Assembly: GCA_964634755.1 (NCBI GenBank)
Contig: CAZWJH010000007.1
Span: forward strand, 1-52,117
Length of the DNA: 52,117 nucleotides
Direction: 5' to 3'
DNA from: JALXDT01 sp964634755
GTDB lineage: Bacteria; Acidobacteriota; Aminicenantia; JAMOAD01
Below the pieces are notes generated by a model that ran no database searches, was not told the origin of the DNA, and worked only from the letters and a program-made list of their open reading frames with translations. Shown here piece after piece: positions 1 to 7,373 of the stretch (position 1 is the first letter of the stretch; each line of letters starts with the position of its first letter). The position numbers and the translations under genes are program-made.

Positions 1-58
1 TGTTTTTTTATAGTGATTTTTGTAATTATGAGAAACAATTTTTTGTATAAAAGTTTTT

Positions 59-67
59 TGCTATAAT
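59..67 (+). promoter_or_regulatory. Extended -10 promoter of dsbD
   Basis: TGCTATAAT is a TGn-extended consensus -10. The predicted transcript starts near base 74, about 23 bases before the TTG start of dsbD. No good -35 is seen at normal spacing, which is acceptable for an extended -10 promoter. The same TGn pattern recurs at other operon heads in the window. Confidence 0.6.
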
Positions 68-96
68 AGAACTTCAAAAATTTTAGGAGAAAAAGA

Positions 97-1728
97 TTGA
101 GAAAGAGGATTTTAATAGTACTCTTTTTGTCTCTTCTTGCAGCGACTCTTTTAGGCGAAGGCCTGAAGATTATCTCAAAGAAGATTTACAAAGAAAGAGA
201 GAATATTAGGTTTTTGCTTGAGTTTGAAATTCCACCAGGTCTTGATATTTCTGATCTTCATAAATCTTTGAAAATAAAAGTTAAGGAAAAAGTTTTTTCA
301 TTGGAAAATATAAGAAAAGAAAAAATGGATTTTGGTCAAGCAAAAAATGTGGAGATTAAGGGAGGTCTCCAGATAAAGGATAAGAAAGCACTTAACAGGG
401 ATAGCATAACTTTTATCGTGGATTATGAGCTTTGCGATTCAATAACCAAAGCATGTATTATTTCAGAAAAGAAAGAGATAAAGGTGAATTTTGATTTCTC
501 TAAACTCAAAAAGAAAACTTTTAATGTATTATCTCTTGTTTTGCTCTTTCTTTCAGGAATAGCGACATCCTTCACCCCTTGTGTTTTTCCCCTCATCCCC
601 CTTGTTTTTGGTTTTATAGGAGCAACGGGAAAGAATCCGAAAAGAGCCTTGGCTCTATCATCAACGATGGTATTATCGATGGGCGTGGTGTATACTGTTC
701 TTGGTGTTTTTGCCGCTCTTTCGGGAAAGGTCTTCGGCTCTGTAACCAAAAGCCCGGGTTTTCTTATTGGAGCAGGGCTGGTTATGTTTTTGATGGGGCT
801 TTCCTTAATGGGGTTTTTGCCATTTAAAACACCATCTTTTGTTTCAAAAGGGATGAGAAGATATAAAGGAAAAGGATTTCTTTCAGCTGTGACAATGGGT
901 CTCTTCCTCGGAGCAATAGGGGCTCCTTGTGTTGGTCCTGTTCTTGTTTCTGTTTTGACATATGTTTCAACTACGCAAAATGTTTTATTAGGTGCAATTA
1001 TGTTGTTTTCATATTCGATGGGAATGGGTCTCTTTTTTGTGGTAATAGGTACTTTATCTCAAAGTCTTGGTAAGAATTTTTCCCAAGGGATGTGGATGGA
1101 ATCTCTGAAGAATTTTTTCTCTCTGTTAATAATAGGAGGCGGTTTTTATTTTGTAAGCATAGGGCTTAAGACAAATCTTTTAATGTATGTTTTTCTTCTT
1201 TTTGCTGGTTTGTGGATAATAAAAGAGTCCTTTAAGATTGAAAGAGGAAGGGTAAAAGCAGGGCTGGTTTTAGCGGCAATCCTCACAATAGCTGTTCCAT
1301 CTTACAAGTTGTACAATGTGATACATCGTCATGGAAGCAAGATTTTCGGGGAAAAGGGGGTTCTCGTGGGGTGGGAGAATTCTTACAACGGGGCTTTGGA
1401 GAAAGCAGTTAGAGAGAAAAAAATCGTTTTTATAGATTTTTTTGCTGATTGGTGTGAGAATTGTCATAAGCTGGAGAAGTCGATTGAAAAAGTTTACCCT
1501 GAAGTGAAAGATAATGTTGTTTTTTTGAGAATAAAGATGGAGTCTCAGGGTAAGGAAAGAGAGAGTTTGGTAAGAAAATATAATATAGTTGGACTACCTA
1601 GGGTTGTAATAGAGTGCCCGGAGGGGGGAAAGAAAATAGGGTCATTTTTTGGCTACAGGGACGAGAGTTCCCTTAAAAAAATCATAAAAAAGGCTATAGA
1701 GGACAGTAGTAAAAGATGTGGAGGTTAA
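97..1728 (+). CDS. dsbD: Thiol:disulfide interchange protein DsbD
   Basis: Inner-membrane protein that carries electrons from cytoplasmic thioredoxin to periplasmic thiol proteins. An N-terminal signal segment (about residues 3-20) leads into a short periplasmic domain. The membrane domain (about 140-410) has the CcdA/DsbD cysteine motifs TPCVFP (Cys162) and GAPCVGP (Cys278). The C-terminal thioredoxin-like domain has the active site WCENC (Cys453/Cys456). At 543 residues it has the three-part DsbD layout, though the N-terminal domain is compact. The start is TTG at 97, chosen because AGGAG lies 7 bases upstream and the signal peptide begins there. Thioredoxin follows immediately, so donor and transporter are probably cotranscribed. 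What I infer is the exact periplasmic client, for example cytochrome c maturation or disulfide isomerase; none is encoded nearby. Confidence 0.9.
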   Translation: MRKRILIVLFLSLLAATLLGEGLKIISKKIYKERENIRFLLEFEIPPGLDISDLHKSLKIKVKEKVFSLENIRKEKMDFGQAKNVEIKGGLQIKDKKALNRDSITFIVDYELCDSITKACIISEKKEIKVNFDFSKLKKKTFNVLSLVLLFLSGIATSFTPCVFPLIPLVFGFIGATGKNPKRALALSSTMVLSMGVVYTVLGVFAALSGKVFGSVTKSPGFLIGAGLVMFLMGLSLMGFLPFKTPSFVSKGMRRYKGKGFLSAVTMGLFLGAIGAPCVGPVLVSVLTYVSTTQNVLLGAIMLFSYSMGMGLFFVVIGTLSQSLGKNFSQGMWMESLKNFFSLLIIGGGFYFVSIGLKTNLLMYVFLLFAGLWIIKESFKIERGRVKAGLVLAAILTIAVPSYKLYNVIHRHGSKIFGEKGVLVGWENSYNGALEKAVREKKIVFIDFFADWCENCHKLEKSIEKVYPEVKDNVVFLRIKMESQGKERESLVRKYNIVGLPRVVIECPEGGKKIGSFFGYRDESSLKKIIKKAIEDSSKRCGG

Positions 1729-1729
1729 A

Positions 1730-2050
1730 ATGAGTAAATACTTAATTGATGGTGATGAATTTGAGGGGTATCTTAAAAGGAACAAGGTTGTGCTTGTGGA
1801 TTTTTCAAGTCCTTTTTGTGCCCCCTGTAAAAAGGTCCCACCTGTTTTCGAAGAGGTGGAGAAAGAATTTGGGGAGAATGTTTGTTTCTTGGAGATAAAT
1901 GTGGCGGAGGACAATGATCTTGCTCTGAACTATGATGTGTTTTCAGTTCCCACAATTATAGTTTTTAAGGAGGGTGTGGAGAAAGAGAGAATCTTGGGTG
2001 TCCCGAATAAAAAAAAGTTATCCTCTATTTTAAAGAATCTTTTTTCCTGA
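1730..2050 (+). CDS. trxA: Thioredoxin
   Basis: A 106-residue single-domain thioredoxin of normal length. The redox motif is CAPC (Cys30/Cys33) preceded by Phe instead of the usual Trp (WCGPC in most thioredoxins), and the cis-proline loop (VPTIIVF) is intact. ATG at 1730 is preferred over an in-frame GTG at 1718 because GGAGG at 1720-1724 is correctly spaced for it. It starts one base after dsbD ends, so it is likely the cytoplasmic reductant for DsbD, and it could also serve the Trx-dependent arsenate reductase encoded further on. The Phe-Cys-Ala-Pro-Cys variant may shift its redox potential; that is inference. Confidence 0.88.
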   Translation: MSKYLIDGDEFEGYLKRNKVVLVDFSSPFCAPCKKVPPVFEEVEKEFGENVCFLEINVAEDNDLALNYDVFSVPTIIVFKEGVEKERILGVPNKKKLSSILKNLFS

Positions 2051-2056
2051 TATTCT
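2048..2056 (+). promoter_or_regulatory. Possible extended -10 directly before a leaderless gene
   Basis: TGATATTCT ends 5 bases before the ATG at 2062, a gene with no Shine-Dalgarno. The hexamer TATTCT matches the consensus at 4 of 6 positions and has the TGn extension. The same geometry is seen at 21446, 50317 and 50417. Weak alone; its value comes from the recurrence. Confidence 0.3.
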
Positions 2057-2061
2057 TTTAC

Positions 2062-3246
2062 ATGGAAGAGTTTTTAAAGGCTACCCTGCTTATAGTCTTT
2101 TTCCTTGTTTTCTCTTTTATCGCGTCTAAACTTTTTGTGAAAAGAGAAAAAGAAAGCTTTTTGTACCTTTTGGGAGTGACAGGAGAACCTTTTGTAATTA
2201 TGGGAATTTTCCTCTCTTTTTTGTTAGAAAAAGTTTTTCCTCCTGGAAAAGCACTGGAGATTTTTGCTCCGTTTTTGATAGTAATAATAGCCTTTATTGG
2301 CTTCCTGTATGCAAGTAATTTTGTCGTAAAGTACATAAAAGGGTTAGAGATTAAGAATTTGCTTTATGTCTTCTTCTTTTTCGTGCTTTCTTATTATGGG
2401 GCTATTCTTACCCTTGAAGAAGGGCTTAAGGCTTTTTTTGGTGGGTATACAATTGTTGTGAAAGATCTAAGGGTTTTAGCTCTATCGGTAACCTTGTTTT
2501 CCCCCTTTTTTATTTATACGGAAAAGAAAGAGAGTAGAAAAAAGAAAGAGCTTTCATTAACCCTTTTTATTTCATATTTTTCATCCTTTTTTGCAATAAT
2601 TTTCTTCGGGCTGTTCTTTTACAGAGAGAAGGTGATAAGGATAGACACTCTCTCTGTGAGACTATCTTTTTTACTTTTTGGTATTATCCTTTTGTTATCA
2701 GTGGGTCTTTTCTCTCTTTTATCTTCAAAATTAAAAAGGGAGGAAGTGTTAACCTTGAGCATAGGTATTCTTGCAATAGCAGGGGGGATGGCTGTTTTCA
2801 CTGCAACGAGCATTATAACAGTTGCCGCGGTTTTGTCTTTTTTATATGTGAATATGCCTTACAGAATAAAGGAATTTAAGCTTATTCCACATCTTATGAT
2901 GTTCGAAAAACCGGTTTTTATACTTTTGCTGCTTCTCACACCAATGTTTTTGTTTAAGATCGAAGGAGCACAGATTTTTAAGATAGGTATTCTTCTTGTT
3001 TTTATAAGGTTTTTTTTAAGAGCGGTTTTTATGCTCTTTTTAAAAATTTTCAACAGGAGAATCAGTTTTGCAGCTCTTCTCCCTTATGGCCCATTACCTC
3101 TTGCAATAGCTGTTTCTTACTTTTTTATTGTGGGTAGAGAGAGTTTTATTGTAATGGGAAGCTTGATTATTTCTCAGTTAATAGGAGATTTTTTGAGTAC
3201 CGTTTACTTTTATTACAGTGGAAAAGGAGAGGTGGTGGAAAAATGA
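2062..3246 (+). CDS. Multi-pass membrane protein, cation:proton antiporter-like
   Basis: A 394-residue protein made almost wholly of hydrophobic segments, about 10-12 predicted helices with short charged loops. I do not recognise a named family. Its size, fold type and overlap with the next gene, a clear CPA2-type antiporter, suggest a divergent member of the Na+/H+ antiporter superfamily or a partner subunit. No signature residues of a particular transporter family (such as a paired Asp or a Gly-rich filter) stand out. The start at ATG 2062 has no Shine-Dalgarno but lies 5 bases after a -10-like hexamer. The gene overlaps the next by 4 bases (ATGA), so the two are probably translated together. 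A function beyond transport cannot be claimed. Confidence 0.6.
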   Translation: MEEFLKATLLIVFFLVFSFIASKLFVKREKESFLYLLGVTGEPFVIMGIFLSFLLEKVFPPGKALEIFAPFLIVIIAFIGFLYASNFVVKYIKGLEIKNLLYVFFFFVLSYYGAILTLEEGLKAFFGGYTIVVKDLRVLALSVTLFSPFFIYTEKKESRKKKELSLTLFISYFSSFFAIIFFGLFFYREKVIRIDTLSVRLSFLLFGIILLLSVGLFSLLSSKLKREEVLTLSIGILAIAGGMAVFTATSIITVAAVLSFLYVNMPYRIKEFKLIPHLMMFEKPVFILLLLLTPMFLFKIEGAQIFKIGILLVFIRFFLRAVFMLFLKIFNRRISFAALLPYGPLPLAIAVSYFFIVGRESFIVMGSLIISQLIGDFLSTVYFYYSGKGEVVEK

Positions 3247-4550
3247 TAGTTTCAATATCTCTCATTCTTTTTGCTATCCTGTTAAGTAAAGTTTCCTTTC
3301 AAAGTATTCTTCCCCCCTCAGGAGAGCTTACCTTTTTACTGGGACTAATCCTTATAGTCTCGTTTCTTGTGGGAAAGCTTTCTCTTAAAATAAAGATACC
3401 AATGATAACGGGTTTTTTGTTAACTGGAATCTTTTTGGGCCCGTATATTCTGAACATTATAACAAGAGAGGGAGTAAAGAGCCTCGGTCTTATAAATGAA
3501 ATAGCTCTTTCAATAATAGCTCTTTCTGCCGGGGGAGAGTTGGATTTAAAAGAGCTTGCAAAGAAAATGGGCTCACTCTCCACTATTATACTCTTTCAGG
3601 TTTTTATTGCCTTTATTGGGGTTGGTTTTGTCTTTCTTTTACTTTTTAAATTTATTATTCTTCCACCGATTGTAAAGGAATCAGATGTTACTTCGTTTTC
3701 AATAGCTTTTGCGATTTTAATGGGAACGATTGCAACGGCAAAGTCGCCTTCTACTACAATAGCTATAATAATGGAGACAGGCTCTGAAGGAAACTTGACG
3801 GATACGGTTCTTGCAATAACGGTCTTGAAGGATGTTGTTATAATTGTTCTGTTTACTCTTTCGATGGCATTAGCATCAGAGATTGCTCTTGGAAGAGGCG
3901 GGCTTGATCTCTTCATTTTTTACGAACTGTTCCTTGAAATAATAGTAGCAATTCTTATAGGTCTTTTTATAGGGCTTTTACTAGCCCTTTATTATAAGTT
4001 TGTGAACAGGTATAACCTTCTTTTTCTTATAGCTTTAAGCTTCCTTATATCAGCCTTTTATTTTCAGTTTCACTTTCATTTTTTGCTTAGTTGTATGATT
4101 GCGGGAGCTTTTGCAACAAACTTTTTTAAGGAGACTAGGGAAAGTTTTCACTCTTCCATTAAAGAAGCCTCTTTACCTATTTTTATTATCTTTTTTACAA
4201 TAACAGGAGCAGACTTAAACCTCTCTATTTTTAAGAAGTATTGGATATTTGCTCTTTTATATGTTCTCATAAGAGCTTTAATGACTTTTTTAGGGACTTA
4301 CACAGGTGCGGTCATTAAAAAGGGAGGTAAGGAAATAAAGTACCTAAGCTGGTTGGGCTTTTTAGGACAAGCAGGATTGACCATTGGTTTTCTTACGATA
4401 ATAGAGAGGCAGTTTCCTTCAGGAGGGGGGATTTTAAAGGACATTGCTCTTGGTGGGATTATATTAAACCAGATTTTCGGGCCGATAGGTTTTAAATGGG
4501 CACTTGTAAAAGCCGGAGAAACAAAGGAGAAGATATCGGTATCCATATAA
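3243..4550 (+). CDS. CPA2-type Na+(K+)/H+ antiporter
   Basis: A 435-residue integral membrane protein of the KefB/Na+-H+ exchanger type. After a first helix come the conserved segment PMITGFLLTGIFLGPYIL (about residues 57-74) and a stretch ending SAGGELDLKEL, both typical of the Na_H_Exchanger domain. Several more helices follow. There is no RCK/TrkA-N nucleotide-binding domain at the C-terminus, so it is a minimal transporter core. The likely role is pH and cation homeostasis across the inner membrane. It is coupled by an ATGA overlap to the preceding membrane gene. The transported ion (Na+ or K+) cannot be read from the sequence. Confidence 0.78.
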   Translation: MIVSISLILFAILLSKVSFQSILPPSGELTFLLGLILIVSFLVGKLSLKIKIPMITGFLLTGIFLGPYILNIITREGVKSLGLINEIALSIIALSAGGELDLKELAKKMGSLSTIILFQVFIAFIGVGFVFLLLFKFIILPPIVKESDVTSFSIAFAILMGTIATAKSPSTTIAIIMETGSEGNLTDTVLAITVLKDVVIIVLFTLSMALASEIALGRGGLDLFIFYELFLEIIVAILIGLFIGLLLALYYKFVNRYNLLFLIALSFLISAFYFQFHFHFLLSCMIAGAFATNFFKETRESFHSSIKEASLPIFIIFFTITGADLNLSIFKKYWIFALLYVLIRALMTFLGTYTGAVIKKGGKEIKYLSWLGFLGQAGLTIGFLTIIERQFPSGGGILKDIALGGIILNQIFGPIGFKWALVKAGETKEKISVSI

Positions 4551-4575
4551 AGAGCTTTAAAGGAAGGCTCTTTTG
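4549..4575 (+). terminator. Weak hairpin after the antiporter gene
   Basis: Arms AAAGAGC and GCTCTTT (7 pairs) enclose an 11-base loop and are followed by one more T and then a G-containing stretch. It begins at the antiporter stop codon and ends just before the next promoter, where a terminator would be expected. The stem is short and the loop large, so it could be incidental. Confidence 0.35.
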
Positions 4576-4584
4576 TGTTATATT
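4576..4584 (+). promoter_or_regulatory. Extended -10 promoter of the remA-gmk-coaBC operon
   Basis: TGTTATATT is a TGn-extended -10 placed 23 bases before the remA ATG, leaving a leader of about 17 bases with a perfect AGGAGG. It lies immediately after the hairpin that closes the previous unit. The -35 region (TTTAAA at 17-base spacing) is poor. Confidence 0.5.
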
Positions 4585-4607
4585 TTAGTAGTAAACAGGA
4601 GGAAAAA

Positions 4608-4862
4608 ATGAGTTCCACAGATAAAATTATTAGTGTCGGTTTTAATAATTACGTGATGGTGGATAAAATAGTAGCGATAACCTCTGTTAACACCATCCCT
4701 ATAAAGAAGATGATTAAGAAAGCAAAAGAAGAGGAGAAAGTGATAGACGCTTCAATGGGAAAAAAAGTGAAAGCAGCAATCTTTTTTATCTCAGGACAAA
4801 TTGTTTTGTCTGCCCTCGCCCCGCAGACTCTTTATCAAAGACTTTCAGGGGAAGAAGGATGA
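4608..4862 (+). CDS. remA: RemA/DUF370 family DNA-binding regulator
   Basis: An 84-residue protein of the DUF370 family, whose founding member RemA activates biofilm-matrix genes in Bacillus subtilis. Recognition rests on the family pattern: VGFNNYV near residue 10, VDKIVAI, then PIKKMI, IDASMGKK and a final VLSALAPQTL. The position directly before gmk, as in Firmicutes, also fits. Family members carry a basic GRKTR-type patch that contacts DNA; here it is GKKVKA, so both arginines are lysines. The start is ATG at 4608 with AGGAGG at 4597-4602; an upstream in-frame start lies in the promoter and is rejected. Because this position is next to gmk it could be mistaken for rpoZ, but the omega-subunit motifs are absent. 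Its targets in a two-membrane organism are unknown. Confidence 0.85.
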   Translation: MSSTDKIISVGFNNYVMVDKIVAITSVNTIPIKKMIKKAKEEEKVIDASMGKKVKAAIFFISGQIVLSALAPQTLYQRLSGEEG

Positions 4863-5452
4863 AAAATCTTTTTTTTATATTAACAGGTCCTTCGGGAGCT
4901 GGTAAGTCAACTTTGATAAAAGGTATAAAGAAAAAGTTTAATCTTGCTTTTTCTGTTTCACATACAACAAGAGCTCCACGGGAAGGAGAGGAGGAGGGAA
5001 GGGATTATTATTTTGTGGAAGAAAGTGTTTTTGAGGAGATGTTGAAGAGGGGGGAATTTATAGAATGGACAGAAGTTTATGGTAATAAGTATGGAACATC
5101 GAAGAGAGAAATAGAAAGGCTTCTAAAAGGAGAAAAGGATATAGTTTTTGATCTTGATTTGAAAGGTGCCTTGAGGGCAAAGAGTGTTTTTAAGGATGCT
5201 ATTGTTATCTTTGTTGGCACAGAGTCCTTTGAGGATTTAAAAGAGCGCTTGAGAAAGAGAGGGGAGAAGGATTTTGAGAAAAGACTTTCCCTTGCAAGAG
5301 AAGCTGTTGATCTTATAGCAAATTTTGATTATATTGTAATAAATGGTGAACTTGAGAGCTCTTTAAGAGAGGTGGAATGTATTTTTGTTTCAGAGCATTT
5401 GAGAACGAAGAATGTAGATTTGTCAAAATATAAAGAGGATTTTTTCAAATGA
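4859..5452 (+). CDS. gmk: Guanylate kinase
   Basis: A 197-residue cytoplasmic kinase that phosphorylates GMP to GDP with ATP. The P-loop GPSGAGKST begins at residue 9. The GMP-binding region has SVSHTTRAPREGE and YYFV, and the following FIEWTEVYGNKYGTS is the typical nucleotide-binding loop. The length is standard. It overlaps remA by ATGA and coaBC by ATGA, so the three are one translational chain. In many bacteria rpoZ lies between gmk and coaBC; here the two overlap, leaving no room for it. Confidence 0.95.
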   Translation: MKNLFFILTGPSGAGKSTLIKGIKKKFNLAFSVSHTTRAPREGEEEGRDYYFVEESVFEEMLKRGEFIEWTEVYGNKYGTSKREIERLLKGEKDIVFDLDLKGALRAKSVFKDAIVIFVGTESFEDLKERLRKRGEKDFEKRLSLAREAVDLIANFDYIVINGELESSLREVECIFVSEHLRTKNVDLSKYKEDFFK

Positions 5453-6651
5453 AAAAGATAGTTTTAGGTGTAAGTGCCTCTATTTCTGTTTACAAAGCAG
5501 TGGAGATTGTAAGGCTTCTGAAAAAAAGAGGGTTCTGGGTTAAGGTTCTGATGACTAAAGATGCCACAAAATTTATATCGCCCTTAACTTTTGAGGTTGT
5601 TTCAGAAGAAAAGGTAATTGTTGACCAATTTGAGGATGCTAACAACAGAGAAGTGGAGCACATAAGACTTGCAAGGGAAGCAGATCTTTTTCTAATAGCT
5701 CCAGCTTCTCTTGATTTAATTGGAAAACTATCTTCGGGTTTAGCAGATTCTTTTCTTTCACTCTTTTTCTTTGCTTTTGAGAAAAAGGTTTTGATTGCCC
5801 CTGCTATGAACAGTTCAATGTTCAAGCATCCGGTTAATCAGAAGAATATTGGATATTTGAAGGGGGTTGGAGTGGAGTTTTTAGAGCCTGATAGTGGTTC
5901 CCTTGCCTGCGGAGAAGAAGGAATCGGGAGGCTTCCCGAGCCAGAGGATATTGTTGAGCGAGTGGTTTTTGAGACAGAAGAAAAGATTTTTCTAGGGAAA
6001 AAAATCATCATTACTGGTGGCCCCACAAGGGAGAAACTTGATGTTTTTCGCTTTGTCAGTAATCCATCTTCCGGTAAAACAGGCTATTATCTAGCAAAAA
6101 AAGCAAGAGACTTTGGGGCGGATGTTCTTTTTATTTCAGGAAAAACTTGTTTTGATGGTTTGTGGGGTGTGGATTATGTTGAGGTGGAAGCTGCAGAAGA
6201 TATGAAAAGAGAAGTTGAAAAAGGTATCTCAAGTGCGGATATTTTGATAATGAGTGCAGCTGTTGCGGATTTTAAGCCTTCTAAGTACAGTAGGGGAAAG
6301 ATAAAAAAGGAAAAAATTTCTTCTTTAATGGGGGTAGAGTTTGAGAGAACGCCTGATATACTTAAGGAGCTTTCAAAGGATAAGAAGAAAGGTCAAATTT
6401 TTGTAGGCTTTTCCGCTCAGGATAACGAGGAGACGGAAGAGGCTGAGAGAAAACTTAGGGAGAAAAGACTTGATTTGATTGTTTTAAACAATATTATGGA
6501 AGAGAGAGGTGGCTTTGACTCAGAAGAGAATAGAGTTATTTTAATTTTTAATGATGGAGAAATGAGAAAAACAGATTTCATCTTGAAAGAAGAGTTAGCA
6601 GAGGTGATTTTAAGAGCGATTTATGAAAAATGGATAAAAAGGATAGAATAG
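5449..6651 (+). CDS. coaBC: Bifunctional phosphopantothenoylcysteine decarboxylase/synthetase
   Basis: Makes 4'-phosphopantetheine for coenzyme A in two steps: ligation of cysteine to phosphopantothenate (CoaB), then FMN-dependent decarboxylation (CoaC). The N-terminal CoaC half has the catalytic-His segment VEHIRLAREAD, the APAMNSSMF motif and the substrate-clamp cysteine region SLACGEEGIGRLPEPEDI. The C-terminal CoaB half begins near residue 183 with ITGGPTREKLD and contains NPSSGKTGYYLA, SAAVADFKP and the lysine-rich KIKKEK. The length of 400 residues is normal. It starts inside the gmk stop (ATGA) and overlaps the next gene by 22 bases. Confidence 0.95.
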   Translation: MKKIVLGVSASISVYKAVEIVRLLKKRGFWVKVLMTKDATKFISPLTFEVVSEEKVIVDQFEDANNREVEHIRLAREADLFLIAPASLDLIGKLSSGLADSFLSLFFFAFEKKVLIAPAMNSSMFKHPVNQKNIGYLKGVGVEFLEPDSGSLACGEEGIGRLPEPEDIVERVVFETEEKIFLGKKIIITGGPTREKLDVFRFVSNPSSGKTGYYLAKKARDFGADVLFISGKTCFDGLWGVDYVEVEAAEDMKREVEKGISSADILIMSAAVADFKPSKYSRGKIKKEKISSLMGVEFERTPDILKELSKDKKKGQIFVGFSAQDNEETEEAERKLREKRLDLIVLNNIMEERGGFDSEENRVILIFNDGEMRKTDFILKEELAEVILRAIYEKWIKRIE

Positions 6652-7373
6652 AAAAGCTTTTTTTTCTTAAGGAAATAGGGGTGAATATATTGTCCTCTGA
6701 AGAAGTGAAGAAAATGAGAAAGGCTCTTCTTATAAAACCTCCTACGGAGAAAGGATTGAAAAAAGAAGAAAAAATAGAGAAAAGTAATTTCTCATTAGGT
6801 TTTTCTTTAAAGAAAAAATTTCTATCAGAAATAGAGAAAGAGATTGCCGAGTGCAAAAAGTGTCCTCTTTTTAATACGAGAAAAAACTATGTTTTCGGGG
6901 AGGGAAGTATAGATGCTGATATAATGTTTGTTGGGGAAGCTCCCGGGGAAGAGGAGGATAAACAGGGAAGGCCATTTGTAGGAAAAGCCGGAAAAAAGCT
7001 CACAGAGATGATAAAAGCGATGGGGTTTGAAAGAGAAGATGTTTTTATTGCAAACATAGTTAAATGTAGGCCTCCCGGAAATGCTACACCTACTCCCCAG
7101 ATCAGAAGAACCTGCTTTCCCTATCTTCAGAAGCAAATAGCTATTATTAAACCAAAAGTTTTAATTGCTTTGGGGAATGTTGCGGCTCAAACACTTCTTG
7201 ATACAAAAGAAACTATTACAAAACGCAGAGGAAAATTTGGAAAATATCAGGGAATCCCCGTAATGCCAACTTATCATCCTTCTTATGTAATAAGAAATTA
7301 TACTGTTGCTGTGAGAAAAGCAGTCTGGGAAGATTTGAAAAAAGTTTTAGCCCTTCTTGATGAAAATAGCTGA
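6630..7373 (+). CDS. udg: Family 4 uracil-DNA glycosylase with iron-sulfur cluster
   Basis: Removes uracil from DNA that arises by cytosine deamination, a frequent lesion at high temperature. The catalytic core begins near residue 65. It has the first two cluster cysteines in CKKCP, motif GEAPGEEEDKQGRPFVG (about 107-123), the later cluster cysteines around KCRPP and RRTCFPYL, and the HPSYVIRN motif near the C-terminus. This is the UDG family 4 arrangement with a 4Fe-4S cluster. About 65 residues of basic, charged sequence precede the core and are not part of the usual domain. Both ends overlap neighbours (coaBC by 22 bases, priA by 14), so the start at ATG 6630 is plausible but a later start cannot be excluded. 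Confidence 0.9.
   Translation: MDKKDRIEKLFFLKEIGVNILSSEEVKKMRKALLIKPPTEKGLKKEEKIEKSNFSLGFSLKKKFLSEIEKEIAECKKCPLFNTRKNYVFGEGSIDADIMFVGEAPGEEEDKQGRPFVGKAGKKLTEMIKAMGFEREDVFIANIVKCRPPGNATPTPQIRRTCFPYLQKQIAIIKPKVLIALGNVAAQTLLDTKETITKRRGKFGKYQGIPVMPTYHPSYVIRNYTVAVRKAVWEDLKKVLALLDENS

Noticed and set aside
4575..4862. rpoZ (omega subunit) between antiporter and gmk
   Set aside because: The protein lacks omega motifs and matches DUF370/RemA (VGFNNYV, VAITS, IDASMGKK, VLSA). The upstream start at 4575 also lies within promoter sequence.
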